A DNA stretch of 64,000 nucleotides from Pseudomonas fluorescens. Lineage in GTDB: Bacteria; Pseudomonadota; Gammaproteobacteria; Pseudomonadales; Pseudomonadaceae. The notes below the pieces were generated by a model. It made no database searches. It was not told the DNA's origin and saw only the letters and a program-made list of their open reading frames with translations. The stretch covers positions 2,294,001 to 2,358,000 of the forward strand of contig NZ_CP148752.1 of assembly GCF_040448305.1 (NCBI RefSeq), written 5' to 3'. The position numbers and the translations under genes were made by a program. Below, in pieces: positions 17,686 through 27,100 of the stretch; within the stretch, counting starts at the first letter, position 1, and each line of letters starts with the position of its first letter.

Positions 17686-18216
17686 TCAAGTATTAACCAT
17701 GTCTTGAATTCCTGCCGAAATCTCCTCTGCAGGGCCCGGTTTTACTGGATTTTCACCTTGCGCGAAGTTGTATGAAGCCCCTCGTTTTTCGGCTTCTTCG
17801 GCCATCCTCGCAGCGATAGCCTGGTGAGGCTGTACGGTCCGCATCATTTTGTCGGTGATGCGCTGCAAAACCAAAGGACGCATGTTTTTTGGGAAGGGAT
17901 TGCCGCGTTCGTCACGCATCGGACGGAACAAGCGGTAGTCGCCTTCCTTCATCCCGCGATTCTCGATGGTTTTGCGTAAGTTGCTGGTACTCGGCTTGTT
18001 CGGCAGCTCTACCATTAGCAGATCACCCGGTTCGGCCTTGTTGTAACGCAATGCCAAGGAGTCGTAGATCAGGGTAGATTCCTGGCATTGGGTGCCCCGC
18101 GTTGCAGGATCTTTCGTCAAATTCTCGAAGGCTAGGCAGTCGGGTTTTATTGCTTTAATCACCATGCCATTAGCATTCCAGCTTGGTTCGGTAGAGACCT
18201 TGTTATTAGTATTCAT
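17686..18216 (-). CDS. Hypothetical protein, first gene of the leftward operon (176 aa)
   Basis: The gene starts MNTNNKVSTEPSWNANG and gives a soluble product with a central MVELPNKPSTSNLRKTIENR and a charged C-terminus. No signal peptide or membrane helix is present, and I do not recognise a domain. It is the most upstream gene of the leftward block that ends at int, and is preceded by a 440-base AT-rich region that probably holds the operon promoter and perhaps the replication origin. Confidence 0.65.
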   Translation of the reverse strand: MNTNNKVSTEPSWNANGMVIKAIKPDCLAFENLTKDPATRGTQCQESTLIYDSLALRYNKAEPGDLLMVELPNKPSTSNLRKTIENRGMKEGDYRLFRPMRDERGNPFPKNMRPLVLQRITDKMMRTVQPHQAIAARMAEEAEKRGASYNFAQGENPVKPGPAEEISAGIQDMVNT

Positions 18217-18659
18217 GTTAATGGCCCCAATTTATTATTATTCGGTGTGTGGATTAACGCTCTTTTATCATAGTTCAGGTACCGATTTTTAGTGTGTTGT
18301 AGAGCGTTTTATTTTCTTAATATATTGATTATTATAGATAAATATTTTGTTGTTGGGTCTTGATGTGCTCTTGTGGTTGCTGGTGGCCGGCATGTTTTTT
18401 TCATTTTTTTGTAGTGTTTTTTATTGAAAATTGTACTGTGTACCGTTGGGATTTTTTATTGGCTGGAAGTGGTGGGTTGGTCTGTACTTCCAGGTTTGAA
18501 AAAAACAGTAGTAAAAAGTCGTGGGTGGGGTGTTTGATGGTGCGTTAATACTTTTTATTACATATATCGATTAACATTTTCAATGTATTTCTAAATAATC
18601 TAGTTGGTGCTGCATTATATATTTCTTGATATTTTTAACTGTGCTTAGATGTTGGGGTA
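18217..18659. other. AT-rich intergenic region, possible promoter/origin
   Basis: About 440 bases much richer in A and T than the rest, with long T runs (for example near 18395-18425). No convincing gene is seen. It separates the leftward integration-replication operon from the rightward resolvase. An AT-rich region beside a primase-helicase is where an element origin would be expected, but I find no clear iteron array. Confidence 0.4.
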
Positions 18660-18911
18660 GTGGCTTTTTGTGTGATGTGCCAGTCATATCGAGGGGAGGG
18701 TTCCGGGGGCGCTCTTATTAGTGCCTGGGACAGCAATCCGGATTGCCTAAGCAAGGACTGCATTAAATGGTTCGCTCACGAAAAAATTAACAGCGCCGCG
18801 CTCTGGGTAGCAGCAGATACGACCCGTTCGCGTGTTGCGTCCATCGAGGCACGGTTACTGGTGAAAACGGCCGCGAAGGAACGCGCCAGCCTAGGCGAGC
18901 TGATCGTCTAA
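18660..18911 (+). CDS. Doubtful small reading frame (83 aa)
   Basis: The frame from GTG 18660 gives a product ending IEARLLVKTAAKERASLGELIV. The base composition returns to normal here and the C-terminal half reads like protein, but there is no good ribosome site and no recognised family. It may be the end of a decayed gene. Downstream, 18912-19079 contains short inverted repeats (such as CCTCTCATATAAGAGG near 19006-19022) that may form the resolvase recombination site. Confidence 0.25.
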   Translation: MAFCVMCQSYRGEGSGGALISAWDSNPDCLSKDCIKWFAHEKINSAALWVAADTTRSRVASIEARLLVKTAAKERASLGELIV

Positions 18912-19079
18912 GCATTAGCGAGAACCCACCAGTGGGACAAATTACGCTATGCAATTTTCCAAATAGAGCCGGCCCCCGTGATAGCAGACGAAACCCTACC
19001 TAAACCTCTCATATAAGAGGGTTAACTTATTTGGGAGGTGCGCTATCACAGAGCCTTAAACATATGTGGGAGAAAACCC

Positions 19080-19676
19080 ATGGATATAGGCTATGCACGT
19101 ACTTCAACGATCGAACAAGAGGCTGGCTTTGAGTCCCAGTTGCGCGAATTGGAACGATGTGGCTGTGAAAAAATATTTAAAGAGCAGGTGTCGTCCGTGG
19201 CCCAGCGCGTCCAGCTGGAAGCGGCCATTGAGTTTGCCCGTGTGGGGGATACCTTTGTGGTCACTAAGCTCGACCGGCTGGCCCGCTCGATCACCGACCT
19301 GCTGCAGACACTGCACCGATTGGAGCTGAAGAAGGTTGAGGTCAAGATTCTCAATCTGGGATTGGATACCAGCACGCCCACCGGCAAGTTAATCCTGACC
19401 GTGTTGGGTGGGATTGCCCAGTTTGAGCGGGAAATGATGCTGGAGCGGCAGCGCGAGGGGATCGACAAAGCGCAGAAGGCCGGCAAGTACAAGGGGCGTA
19501 AGCCAATCCACGAAGAAAAACGCGCGGCCATACTGCGCTTGGCGGGCGAGGGCGTGACTAAGGTCGAGATTGCCAAGCAGCTTGGCGTCGGGCAGGCCAC
19601 GGTTTACCGTGAACTGGCCCTTTACCGAACCGCATCCCAGGCCCGGACAGGCGACCCATGTACGCTAGAACTATGA
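19080..19676 (+). CDS. Serine recombinase (resolvase/invertase family)
   Basis: A 198-residue Tn3-type resolvase. The catalytic Ser is in YARTSTIEQ, the active-site Arg pair in TKLDRLARSITDLL, and FEREMMLERQREGI leads to the long E helix. A C-terminal helix-turn-helix is visible (VTKVEIAKQLGVGQATVYREL). Length is normal, so it is probably active. ATG 19080 is chosen because the catalytic domain begins MDIGYARTS; the upstream extension has no support. No transposase lies nearby, so it may be a leftover of a transposon or act in resolving the element. Confidence 0.92.
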   Translation: MDIGYARTSTIEQEAGFESQLRELERCGCEKIFKEQVSSVAQRVQLEAAIEFARVGDTFVVTKLDRLARSITDLLQTLHRLELKKVEVKILNLGLDTSTPTGKLILTVLGGIAQFEREMMLERQREGIDKAQKAGKYKGRKPIHEEKRAAILRLAGEGVTKVEIAKQLGVGQATVYRELALYRTASQARTGDPCTLEL

Positions 19677-19736
19677 AGGTGTCAAATCGGGTTTTTCCGT
19701 CATGTACAAGCGTCTCCCCATATTATTGGAGGCCTT

Positions 19737-19814
19737 GTGCCCACCCGCACTACACTGGTCCGAGCGTATTTGCGGGCCGCCACCTCGGAACAGGACATAG
19801 AGCGAAGCCGGTAA
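19737..19814 (+). pseudogene. N-terminal stub of a second serine recombinase
   Basis: GTG 19737, with GGAGG just before it, encodes a 25-residue peptide containing VRAYLRAATSEQDIERSR, then stops. This matches the start of a different serine recombinase group (beta-1 strand with the YLRASTxEQD motif). In another frame SLEAF follows, as in full-length relatives, so the gene was broken by a frameshift and the rest deleted. The catalytic Ser position reads Ala-Thr-Ser. Confidence 0.6.
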
Positions 19815-20045
19815 TCGCTCGAGGCGTTTCGGGCCTCTTAGGAAGCATACCAGCAGGCCCGGTGTTGTGTTCACGGAAAATGGGATGGCAGTCGTTTTCA
19901 GGTATTGCTGGGGTCTAGGGGCTGGTTTGCAGTCAGTGACGGAACCTCCAGTGTGCGTACTGCATAGCCACTGATCACACTGGCGCTCTTCTCCAAAACC
20001 AGCCAGTCTAGTCGTATGTTCGGGAGCCCTCGAAGGTACGAATGC

Positions 20046-21389
20046 ATGCAGTTTAGGACCGACATCGCCCCTCTGTGGCGGAGCAATTGCCGGAAGTCAA
20101 AGACTCCACTCATCATCCTCTCCCCCTACATCACAGGGGATAAAGCATTTTCCTTGGTTAAGGGAAGGCTAGATTCGCGGATATACACGTTGTTTGACGC
20201 CAGCGTTTTCGCCTCGGGGTCATCGGAAATTGAATCAATCGCCAAATTAGTTCAAGAAGGATATCAGGTGTTCCACCTGAGGAACCTTCATGCCAAGGTC
20301 GTAATGGATGGAGACAGTTTCGCCACGCTTGGCAGTCAGAACCTGACCAATCGAGGCAGCAAGCTGAACCGAGAGTTAAGCGGGTGCATCTTGGGTGAAA
20401 AAGACCAGGAAACGGTGCGAGCCCTCGTTGAGCCCTGGCTCAGCGAGGCCAAGAAGATCTCGCCCGAAATGGTCAAGGACATGATCAAGGCGCTGCCTGA
20501 CCTCAGGAAAGCCTATCGTGATTTCAGTGATGCCTGTGACCATCGCCAGCACGAAATTGAGGCCAACGAGCTTGAGCGCCCGCTGAAAGCCCAGCAGAAA
20601 GCAGAAGCGAAACGTCAGAGTGCGCTGCGCAAAATTGGAATCCGAGTGAGGAATTCAGTCGGAAACGCCCCCAGGTCAGCAACAGTGAAGCATGGGAAGG
20701 TTTGGCAAGATGACATCAACCTCAGCCCAACCCTGAAAATCAACAAAGGGGGTGGTCTTGACCAGTGGGACTTGGGGGATACGCTTGTCAATGTAGAAGG
20801 TACAGAACTGTTCGTCTATCAGAAAAGGATTATGGGTGTTCGCCCTGGGCGGCGTTATCTTTGCGTACTGCCGACAGGCGTGTTTGGCTGGGCGCGAGTT
20901 GCAAAGACTCGCATCACGAAAATCGGCAGAGCTGTCAACTTAGGCAATCACGTGCTTCCGGCGTTTCCTTCTCTCAAGGTTGCACTCTCAGCTGTCCCAC
21001 GAGTCCTTGAAGAATTGCCGACGGCGAGCGCCAACCTGGCAGTTCAGTTATGGGATGGCGATAGAAAAATGTGCACGGTCCCCATGGAGTTTGACGTGAG
21101 CTCAATAAGGGCGTTCAAGCCTATTGCTCACCGGCCAAGCTCTAATGGCACGAGTCGCCCCACAAGAAACTCCCCGATGACCATTCAGTTCATGAAGTGG
21201 CTGAAGGAGAACAAGCAGGTATTTGAGGATCTGATTTGGAACCAGGTTGTTCAAGACTTCGTATATTCCGATGGAAGCAAGCTTGATGGTATCAATGCGA
21301 ATAAATTCTTTGGGCCGATTGGTACATGCTGTCGGTTGGAACTCGTGACTGTCAGGGATCACCACATCTTCGACGTGACACCACTCTGA
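20046..21389 (+). CDS. Phospholipase D-like domain protein, probable nuclease
   Basis: The 447-residue product carries one HKD-type motif: LHAKVVMDG with His82 and Lys84, then LGSQNLTNRG with Asn99, and Glu110 further on. One motif implies an active homodimer, as in PLD-type nucleases. After a Lys/Glu-rich linker (residues about 150-210) comes a C-terminal region of unknown fold. ATG 20046 has GAAGG upstream; ATG 20016 has none. It stands alone in a defence island, so a single-gene anti-phage role is plausible but unproven. Confidence 0.75.
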   Translation: MQFRTDIAPLWRSNCRKSKTPLIILSPYITGDKAFSLVKGRLDSRIYTLFDASVFASGSSEIESIAKLVQEGYQVFHLRNLHAKVVMDGDSFATLGSQNLTNRGSKLNRELSGCILGEKDQETVRALVEPWLSEAKKISPEMVKDMIKALPDLRKAYRDFSDACDHRQHEIEANELERPLKAQQKAEAKRQSALRKIGIRVRNSVGNAPRSATVKHGKVWQDDINLSPTLKINKGGGLDQWDLGDTLVNVEGTELFVYQKRIMGVRPGRRYLCVLPTGVFGWARVAKTRITKIGRAVNLGNHVLPAFPSLKVALSAVPRVLEELPTASANLAVQLWDGDRKMCTVPMEFDVSSIRAFKPIAHRPSSNGTSRPTRNSPMTIQFMKWLKENKQVFEDLIWNQVVQDFVYSDGSKLDGINANKFFGPIGTCCRLELVTVRDHHIFDVTPL

Positions 21390-22233
21390 TCGCTGGGCGA
21401 TTCAGGGTGAAACAGCCGGTTTTCCCCGCGCCAACAACCTCCCAAGGCTCCGATTGCCTGCAGGGGGCCGGCAAGAAGGACTCAGTTGCATTCGCAGGGC
21501 TGAATCTTGTGCCGCTACTTCTGGCTATTCTTTCTTATCCATATATAAATATTTAATAATTATTTATTTATATTAAAAAGAAGGCTAAAAAAGCGAAAAT
21601 CACTCTAAGTGAAAATAGCTCGTATCGAAAGCCATCAAAAATTAAGTCGCTAAGTGTTCTTTGGTGACTTGGTGACTTGTTTGTCAAGCAAGATCTTCGC
21701 GGATCTGTTCGCGTGCTTTTAGGTAATTTGTAATTGAATCAATGTGTTGGTGGTTTTATTTGATTATCGCTTTTGAGAGAGTTTATTGCTATCAGTGCTA
21801 CTATATCTACTCGTTTAAGCAAACTAATAAATAGCAAGCGAATAATCAGTCGGGTAGCCGATAAGTACTCAGTACGAAAACGTAATATTTCAAAACTAGG
21901 TATTCGGTCGCGTAGTCGATACCTATGCTCTGTTGTCTCATGTTTCTCGCACTAGCCGCCATTGCGGTGTGGGTTGACCGGCTACCTGTTACAGCCGCAT
22001 GGGTTGATGGTCGAAATCAAGCAGCAGGGGAGACCGAACACAACCATTGAGTTACGTAACCTGGGCACAGAAGACGATCAGCCGTCATCATTTTTGCTAG
22101 GCAATCTCTTCATGTCCCTACCGAGGAGGCTCTGCGCTCAATCAAATGGTGCCAGAAGGTGCCAGTAGTCGCTCTCTGAGTCCAATGGGCCAGCCAGCGC
22201 CGCCGGCCCGGTTCCTCGATGTAGAAAAGACGG
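21390..22233. other. Intergenic region, AT-rich in the middle
   Basis: About 840 bases between the PLD gene and the convergent nuclease gene. The part from 21540 to 21930 is strongly AT-rich with no gene. A short frame at 22010-22168 (MVEIKQQGRPNTTIELRNLG) could be a gene remnant, but it has no support. Nothing else is recognised. Confidence 0.4.
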
Positions 22234-23451
22234 TCATTCCGCATAGGTCAGATGGTACAGGTACTGCTCGACACTTTTGTCACTGTTGGGCATTGGCATG
22301 GTCAGCACATGGAGCAACGCCGCGCAGTGCACTTGGTAAAACTCCCCTGCGATGTCGTCCAAGTCGCCGCCTGCAGATTGAACATGCGCATCGATTAGCG
22401 AGCGCCGGGCGGATATTAGGATGACTGGGCCTTCGTCATTTCGGGGATAGATGCACAGGTCCCACTGAACTGCCGGCATGAGATTCAGTTGGCGGACAAT
22501 CGCATCCAAGTGGGCCCGATCGTCATCAGTAATCGGATCACACCACAGGCCGATACCGACAGAGAGTTCCGGGATGCCCGCGGTAGCGGGTTTGATGTAG
22601 TGGTACATCTCGCCAGCGACGGTTCCACTCCATAGTACCAGGCAGGCGTCATGGGTCTTGAAGCCGCCATTGGATAACGTCCAGCCAAAGAAGGACGGTG
22701 CGATGAAGTCACCGCTGGCACCACCGCGTGGGGCTTTGAGTTCGGATAAGTCCACATTTTGGAGCGCCAGCTTCAGGTGGTTTTCGGCGATTTTGCCGAG
22801 TCCGGTTAGACCTTGTGTGAGCCGTTGGTAGGCGGGGAAGGCTGTGATGTCTTCCAAAGCAATGCGGGTTCCATTCATGCCATTTTCTCCAAGGAATAAG
22901 GTCAGTTGCCGGGTGAGGTAATCTAGGGCCGAGGTTCTTGAACTAGGACTGGAGCCTGAAAATGCGCGCAGATGCTGTTCTAGATCCCGCCAGTAAACCG
23001 TGCGGTGGGCCCAGCCTTTGGGGGGCAACGTGGTGTGTGTGAGCAATAAAGTGCCGCCATGGCTCTCACTCCGCTCCTCCCAGTAGGACTCGTAAAGAGG
23101 GAGCTGCTCCAACTCGCCCAAGTGGTCTTCGTGCTGAGTGAAGCCCGCCGAGATTTTGTTCTCGATGATCAGAAAGAAATCAGGGCCGCGTCCGATGAGA
23201 TCTGGACGTTTCCCGGTTGCGCGGTGTCCCGGGCCAACGATGTGCTGAGTTTCCCAAGTAATTGCGTTGAGGTCGGCTGCGTTGCAAAGCTGATCCGGAC
23301 GCATTTTGAACATGCCGGTCAGCACATCTGCGAGAGAACCGGACAGGGTGACCTGGCGCAGCCATTCGGCTAGCACCTCAGTGAGGAAGTCCTCAAAGGG
23401 GGAGCGGGTATCGTTTTGACTGAATGTGAACAGACGTTCAAAGAGACTCAT
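22234..23451 (-). CDS. PD-(D/E)XK nuclease family protein (405 aa)
   Basis: The N-terminal third fits a PD-(D/E)XK nuclease: acidic helix PFEDFLTEVLAEWL, then RPDLIGRGPDFFLIIENK in which Asp84, Glu97 and Lys99 form the motif, and a following QLPLY helix. The rest (about 250 residues) is a mixed domain of unknown fold with a Trp/Gly-rich stretch (PSFFGWTLSNGGFK). Single genes of this shape are common in defence islands. It is divergent from the interrupted gene at 23641, with a 190-base shared promoter region. Confidence 0.75.
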   Translation of the reverse strand: MSLFERLFTFSQNDTRSPFEDFLTEVLAEWLRQVTLSGSLADVLTGMFKMRPDQLCNAADLNAITWETQHIVGPGHRATGKRPDLIGRGPDFFLIIENKISAGFTQHEDHLGELEQLPLYESYWEERSESHGGTLLLTHTTLPPKGWAHRTVYWRDLEQHLRAFSGSSPSSRTSALDYLTRQLTLFLGENGMNGTRIALEDITAFPAYQRLTQGLTGLGKIAENHLKLALQNVDLSELKAPRGGASGDFIAPSFFGWTLSNGGFKTHDACLVLWSGTVAGEMYHYIKPATAGIPELSVGIGLWCDPITDDDRAHLDAIVRQLNLMPAVQWDLCIYPRNDEGPVILISARRSLIDAHVQSAGGDLDDIAGEFYQVHCAALLHVLTMPMPNSDKSVEQYLYHLTYAE

Positions 23452-23640
23452 TACCTATCCCTGGCAGCGCGGACAATCTACTTATTCTCTCACAGCGCAC
23501 CTGTTCCTTGGTGGCATCCGGCTGGCTTCTCGCCACGGTGCGCGTCGACGGCTCGGCCACGCTGTAGGTAGCAAGCTGAGTGGACAGGAAACTCCTCCCC
23601 GCAGGCATGGGGCGCTACTCAATTTTAGGAAGGAGTGCTG

Positions 23641-24030
23641 ATGGAAGACAAGAAATCCCTGGCCCAGTCGATTCTGGCCACCGTTAGCCAAGAGCCAGAC
23701 GGTGTTGAGCTTCAAAGTCTTTGGGCGCGCGCCAGCCTAGCGTACCGGTCGCCCGCATAGGAGGAGTTCCTTGAGGCACTGTGCACCTTACAGGAGCAGG
23801 GTAGTCTGGCTGCCCACGAGCGGGATGGAGCGTGGGTGTTTCGCTCGGCCGCAGATGCCGAGTTGGCAGACGATGGGGGTGAGTACAGCGAAGAGTTCGC
23901 CCAGAAGTTTCTTGCTATTGAGGCTAATGAAACCTTTGTGGAGATCGACTGCGACGCACATCTCGCCTTCCTGAACAGATTGATTGAGCAAGCCGGGGCA
24001 GAGGAAGAGAAGAGCGCTAAGCTGCACTAG
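23641..24030 (+). pseudogene. Small winged-helix-like gene interrupted by an amber codon
   Basis: ATG 23641 has an excellent ribosome site (GGAAGGAG) and the frame runs 130 codons to 24030 with a single TAG at 23758-23760 (codon 40). Both sides read like protein: MEDKKSLAQSILATVSQEPD before, EEFLEALCTLQEQGSLAAHE after. The pattern of short helices suggests a winged-helix. The codon may have been CAG or AAG/GAG before a point change. It is either a recent pseudogene or a readthrough case. It is divergent from the PD-(D/E)XK gene and may be its regulator. Confidence 0.6.
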
Positions 24031-24126
24031 GGCGCTGGCGCTTTTCACTCGATCGCTAACACCCCGGGTAGGAGGTTGGCCTCAATGGAATGGGCAGCCA
24101 CGAACCCTTAGTCGGCGCTGGTGCCC

Positions 24127-27100
24127 TCAGGCGTCTCGAAAGCTTTTCGGGGGCGTTGCGTCGATCCCAATCACTCGAATAAAGTGCCTACGATTCTGTC
24201 TTTCCAATTCAATGGCCTTGGCTTGCAGCAGCTCAAGCAGTCTGCTGAATTTAATGCGCTTTTTGGAAGTTGGGTCCTTCCAGGTTTTGTCCTTCTGCAG
24301 AACAATGACCAAGAACCCCGTGGTCGCATTGCGGTTTCGCATGTACTGACCCACCAGCTGATATTCCAGTGATTCCAAATACTGGGATACGGTCCAGCGC
24401 ATGGACATTTTGAGTTCAATAGAAGCGTAGTCAGTCCCTTTCCGGCATAACACGTCCCGTCTGGTGGCTTCTGCAGTCTCCGGCTCACGCGTGACCGTGT
24501 AGCGTGACCCCGCAAGGTGGTTCATTTCGCTCCCAAGCAGGGCTTGGAAGTCGGCTTCCAGCGCCAGGCCTTCCTTGTCTGTATCGATTCGCGAAAACTT
24601 GATGGCACTGAAGAAGCGGCGCAGGCTGAATTCGCCTTTCTCAATGCTGTACTTCACGGCAAGCAGATCCTCCTGAACGGCCAGAGCCAGCGAGAGTGTG
24701 CCGTTTACCGCCGGCTTAAAATCGCGATCAAACTGGTCAAAATCCCGTTGTGCGAGTGGTGGTCGAGTGAACCGCGCTTCTTGCATGTCGAACAGTACGC
24801 TGCTCAAGTACTGTGCATGGTTGCTAGCTGCGCCTTTTCGGATGGCATCAAGGACTTCATATGCTCTGGTCGATTCGGCTGCAGCAATTGCGGGGATGAG
24901 CGCATCGCGTAACTGCTGAGCATGGTCCCGACGTCCAGGTGTGTACACAACACCACTAGGACGGGGCGCGTCGTCCTCAGGCGGGACGACCTCAAGGGTG
25001 CATTTGTAAAGTGCTGCGAGAGCGTCGACCCCATGGTCGCTCGTTTTAGCTAGCCCAATCAATTTCGAGCCAAAATCCTGACCGAAGTATGCCGCCAACT
25101 CGAGCACAAATGCCTGGGCTTGAGATTTGTCCTCAGTGAGCCACTGCTCAAGATGGTATGTGAATGAATCTGGGTAGCCGATCAGCCAGTAGGCGCCCCA
25201 AGCGGCACTACGCTGCTGGGGTTCTAGGAAGTCGTTTGTGAACTCAGCATCAGCAGAGCCTTCGAGTGCGCCAGAGCCAAAGGCCGCTTGTATGCGGTCC
25301 CACGCCTGCGTTTCGAACTGATTTTGAGTTGTGGTGCCGGACACATTGGTTACCTGCCTGAGAATCGACTCTACAGTGTGGTTACGGTTCACCGGATGTG
25401 TAGTCAAAAAGGTCCAAGCGGCAGGTGCCAATTCCCTTCGAATACGTTCCGGTGTCTCATTTAGGGAAATGAGCAACTCCTCTGCATGCTCGTAGGAAAC
25501 GGCCCCCATACCCGCCCGGCCAACCAGTTGTTGGAACTCGGAGATCGCCACGTCCTGGTGTGCTTCAACCAATGGCCAGAACCAATGTGGGTAGCCGTTG
25601 ATCTCAAAGACCGCGTATTGAATGGCCTGTATTACTTCGGCAGTCGACATGGCGGGCAAACTGGAGCCATCGCGGAGCTCGTGGTGCAGCCCCTGCAAAC
25701 CGGCAGCGGTGATGTGGTAAAACGAACGAGGTTCATCCTCCTTGAACATTGGTAGTTGCTCTCGCCAAAGTCTGGTCACACCAGCTTTGAACGCTTCGGC
25801 CAGATCAGCCCCGCCGGCTTCTCTCACGGGATCGAAGCTGACCTCGCCATAGCGGGACGTTGAATGGTCCTGAAGCAGCCACCCAGCAAGCAAAGCAATA
25901 GAATGCCGAGCGGAACCGTCGCGTATTTGTTCAATTTCTTTGTGCAGGTTCGCCAGTGTGGGCTTGTCAATGCCCAACCGGCTCTGCCGTTTGATTTTGG
26001 CAGGGGGGCGCGACAGCATGGCCGTTGAATTTGTTGCCTCAACAGTTTGAATCGTTTCGCGCAATCGGTCTGATTCGAGCGTTGTAGCGTCCTCGAGGGT
26101 GGGGGTACAGATCCGGCCAAGACCGAAGAGGGCGCCGCGGAGCTGATCGTCATCAGGCTCCAACGTGAGAATTTTCCGTAGCACTGCTAGGCGCAGAGGG
26201 CTGTTTTTCTGTAATGCCTTGCGCATCCTAGACAGGTCGGTCGACCCGCAAAAAGTATTGCGGAAGAAGCGTCGTATGATGAGACACAATAGCGCTACAC
26301 GTGATTCATAGACTGTCGCGGACCTTGTTATTAGCGAGGCCAGGACATCAATAACCAGATCTAGCTTCCGGTTTGGTATGTCGACATAGACAGGCGTTTT
26401 GCGCCCGGGTGTACGACCGATTCGGGCGAGTCGGATTACAAGGGACCGCGTCAGCCGGTATGCCTGTAAGTCGTTTGCAGCGTCGAAAACAGGTCCGCTG
26501 ATGGTGGAGGCAATGCGATAGCCCCCTTGACTTCCACTGAACTGCCATTCGATCAAGGTAACGATCTGCGAGACTTTGAGATGCGTCCAGGCAAGATGGG
26601 TAATTGAAATCGAGACCCGCTCTTCATTGAGGTCACGTTGGGTTGTCAGCGCCTCGGCCAGGCCCGTTAGGTCCTCGTCGACACCAAGGCCCAGTAGATA
26701 ATAGAGGTCCATTCTCTGTTGCAGGAGTAGGGCGTAGTCGCCCTGGCAAGCCTTTAAAACCTGTTGGCGGAGAATGTCAGACTGGCTGTGAGTCGCAATG
26801 TCGAGCAGAGCACTCCGTACGCGAAGGTTTGAACCATAGTGCTCGAACAACTCGCTGATCAACGGTAAATTGCTGTCGGCCCCTACTTGCCAGTAATTCT
26901 CGGGAGTGAGTCGGAAGAAATTGCGACCAATTCGATCACCTTGTGTGGACACGGAATGAATGCTTCGTCTGATCGCCTCGTGCGCATCGCTTCTCGGGAT
27001 GTCACTGTTTCGCAGGTCTCCGAAAAAGGCGACCACTTGCGGGTCCTGCTGCAATAGCTCGGTGCGGCAGTAATTGCTCAAGGTTGCGAGCCATCCCAAC

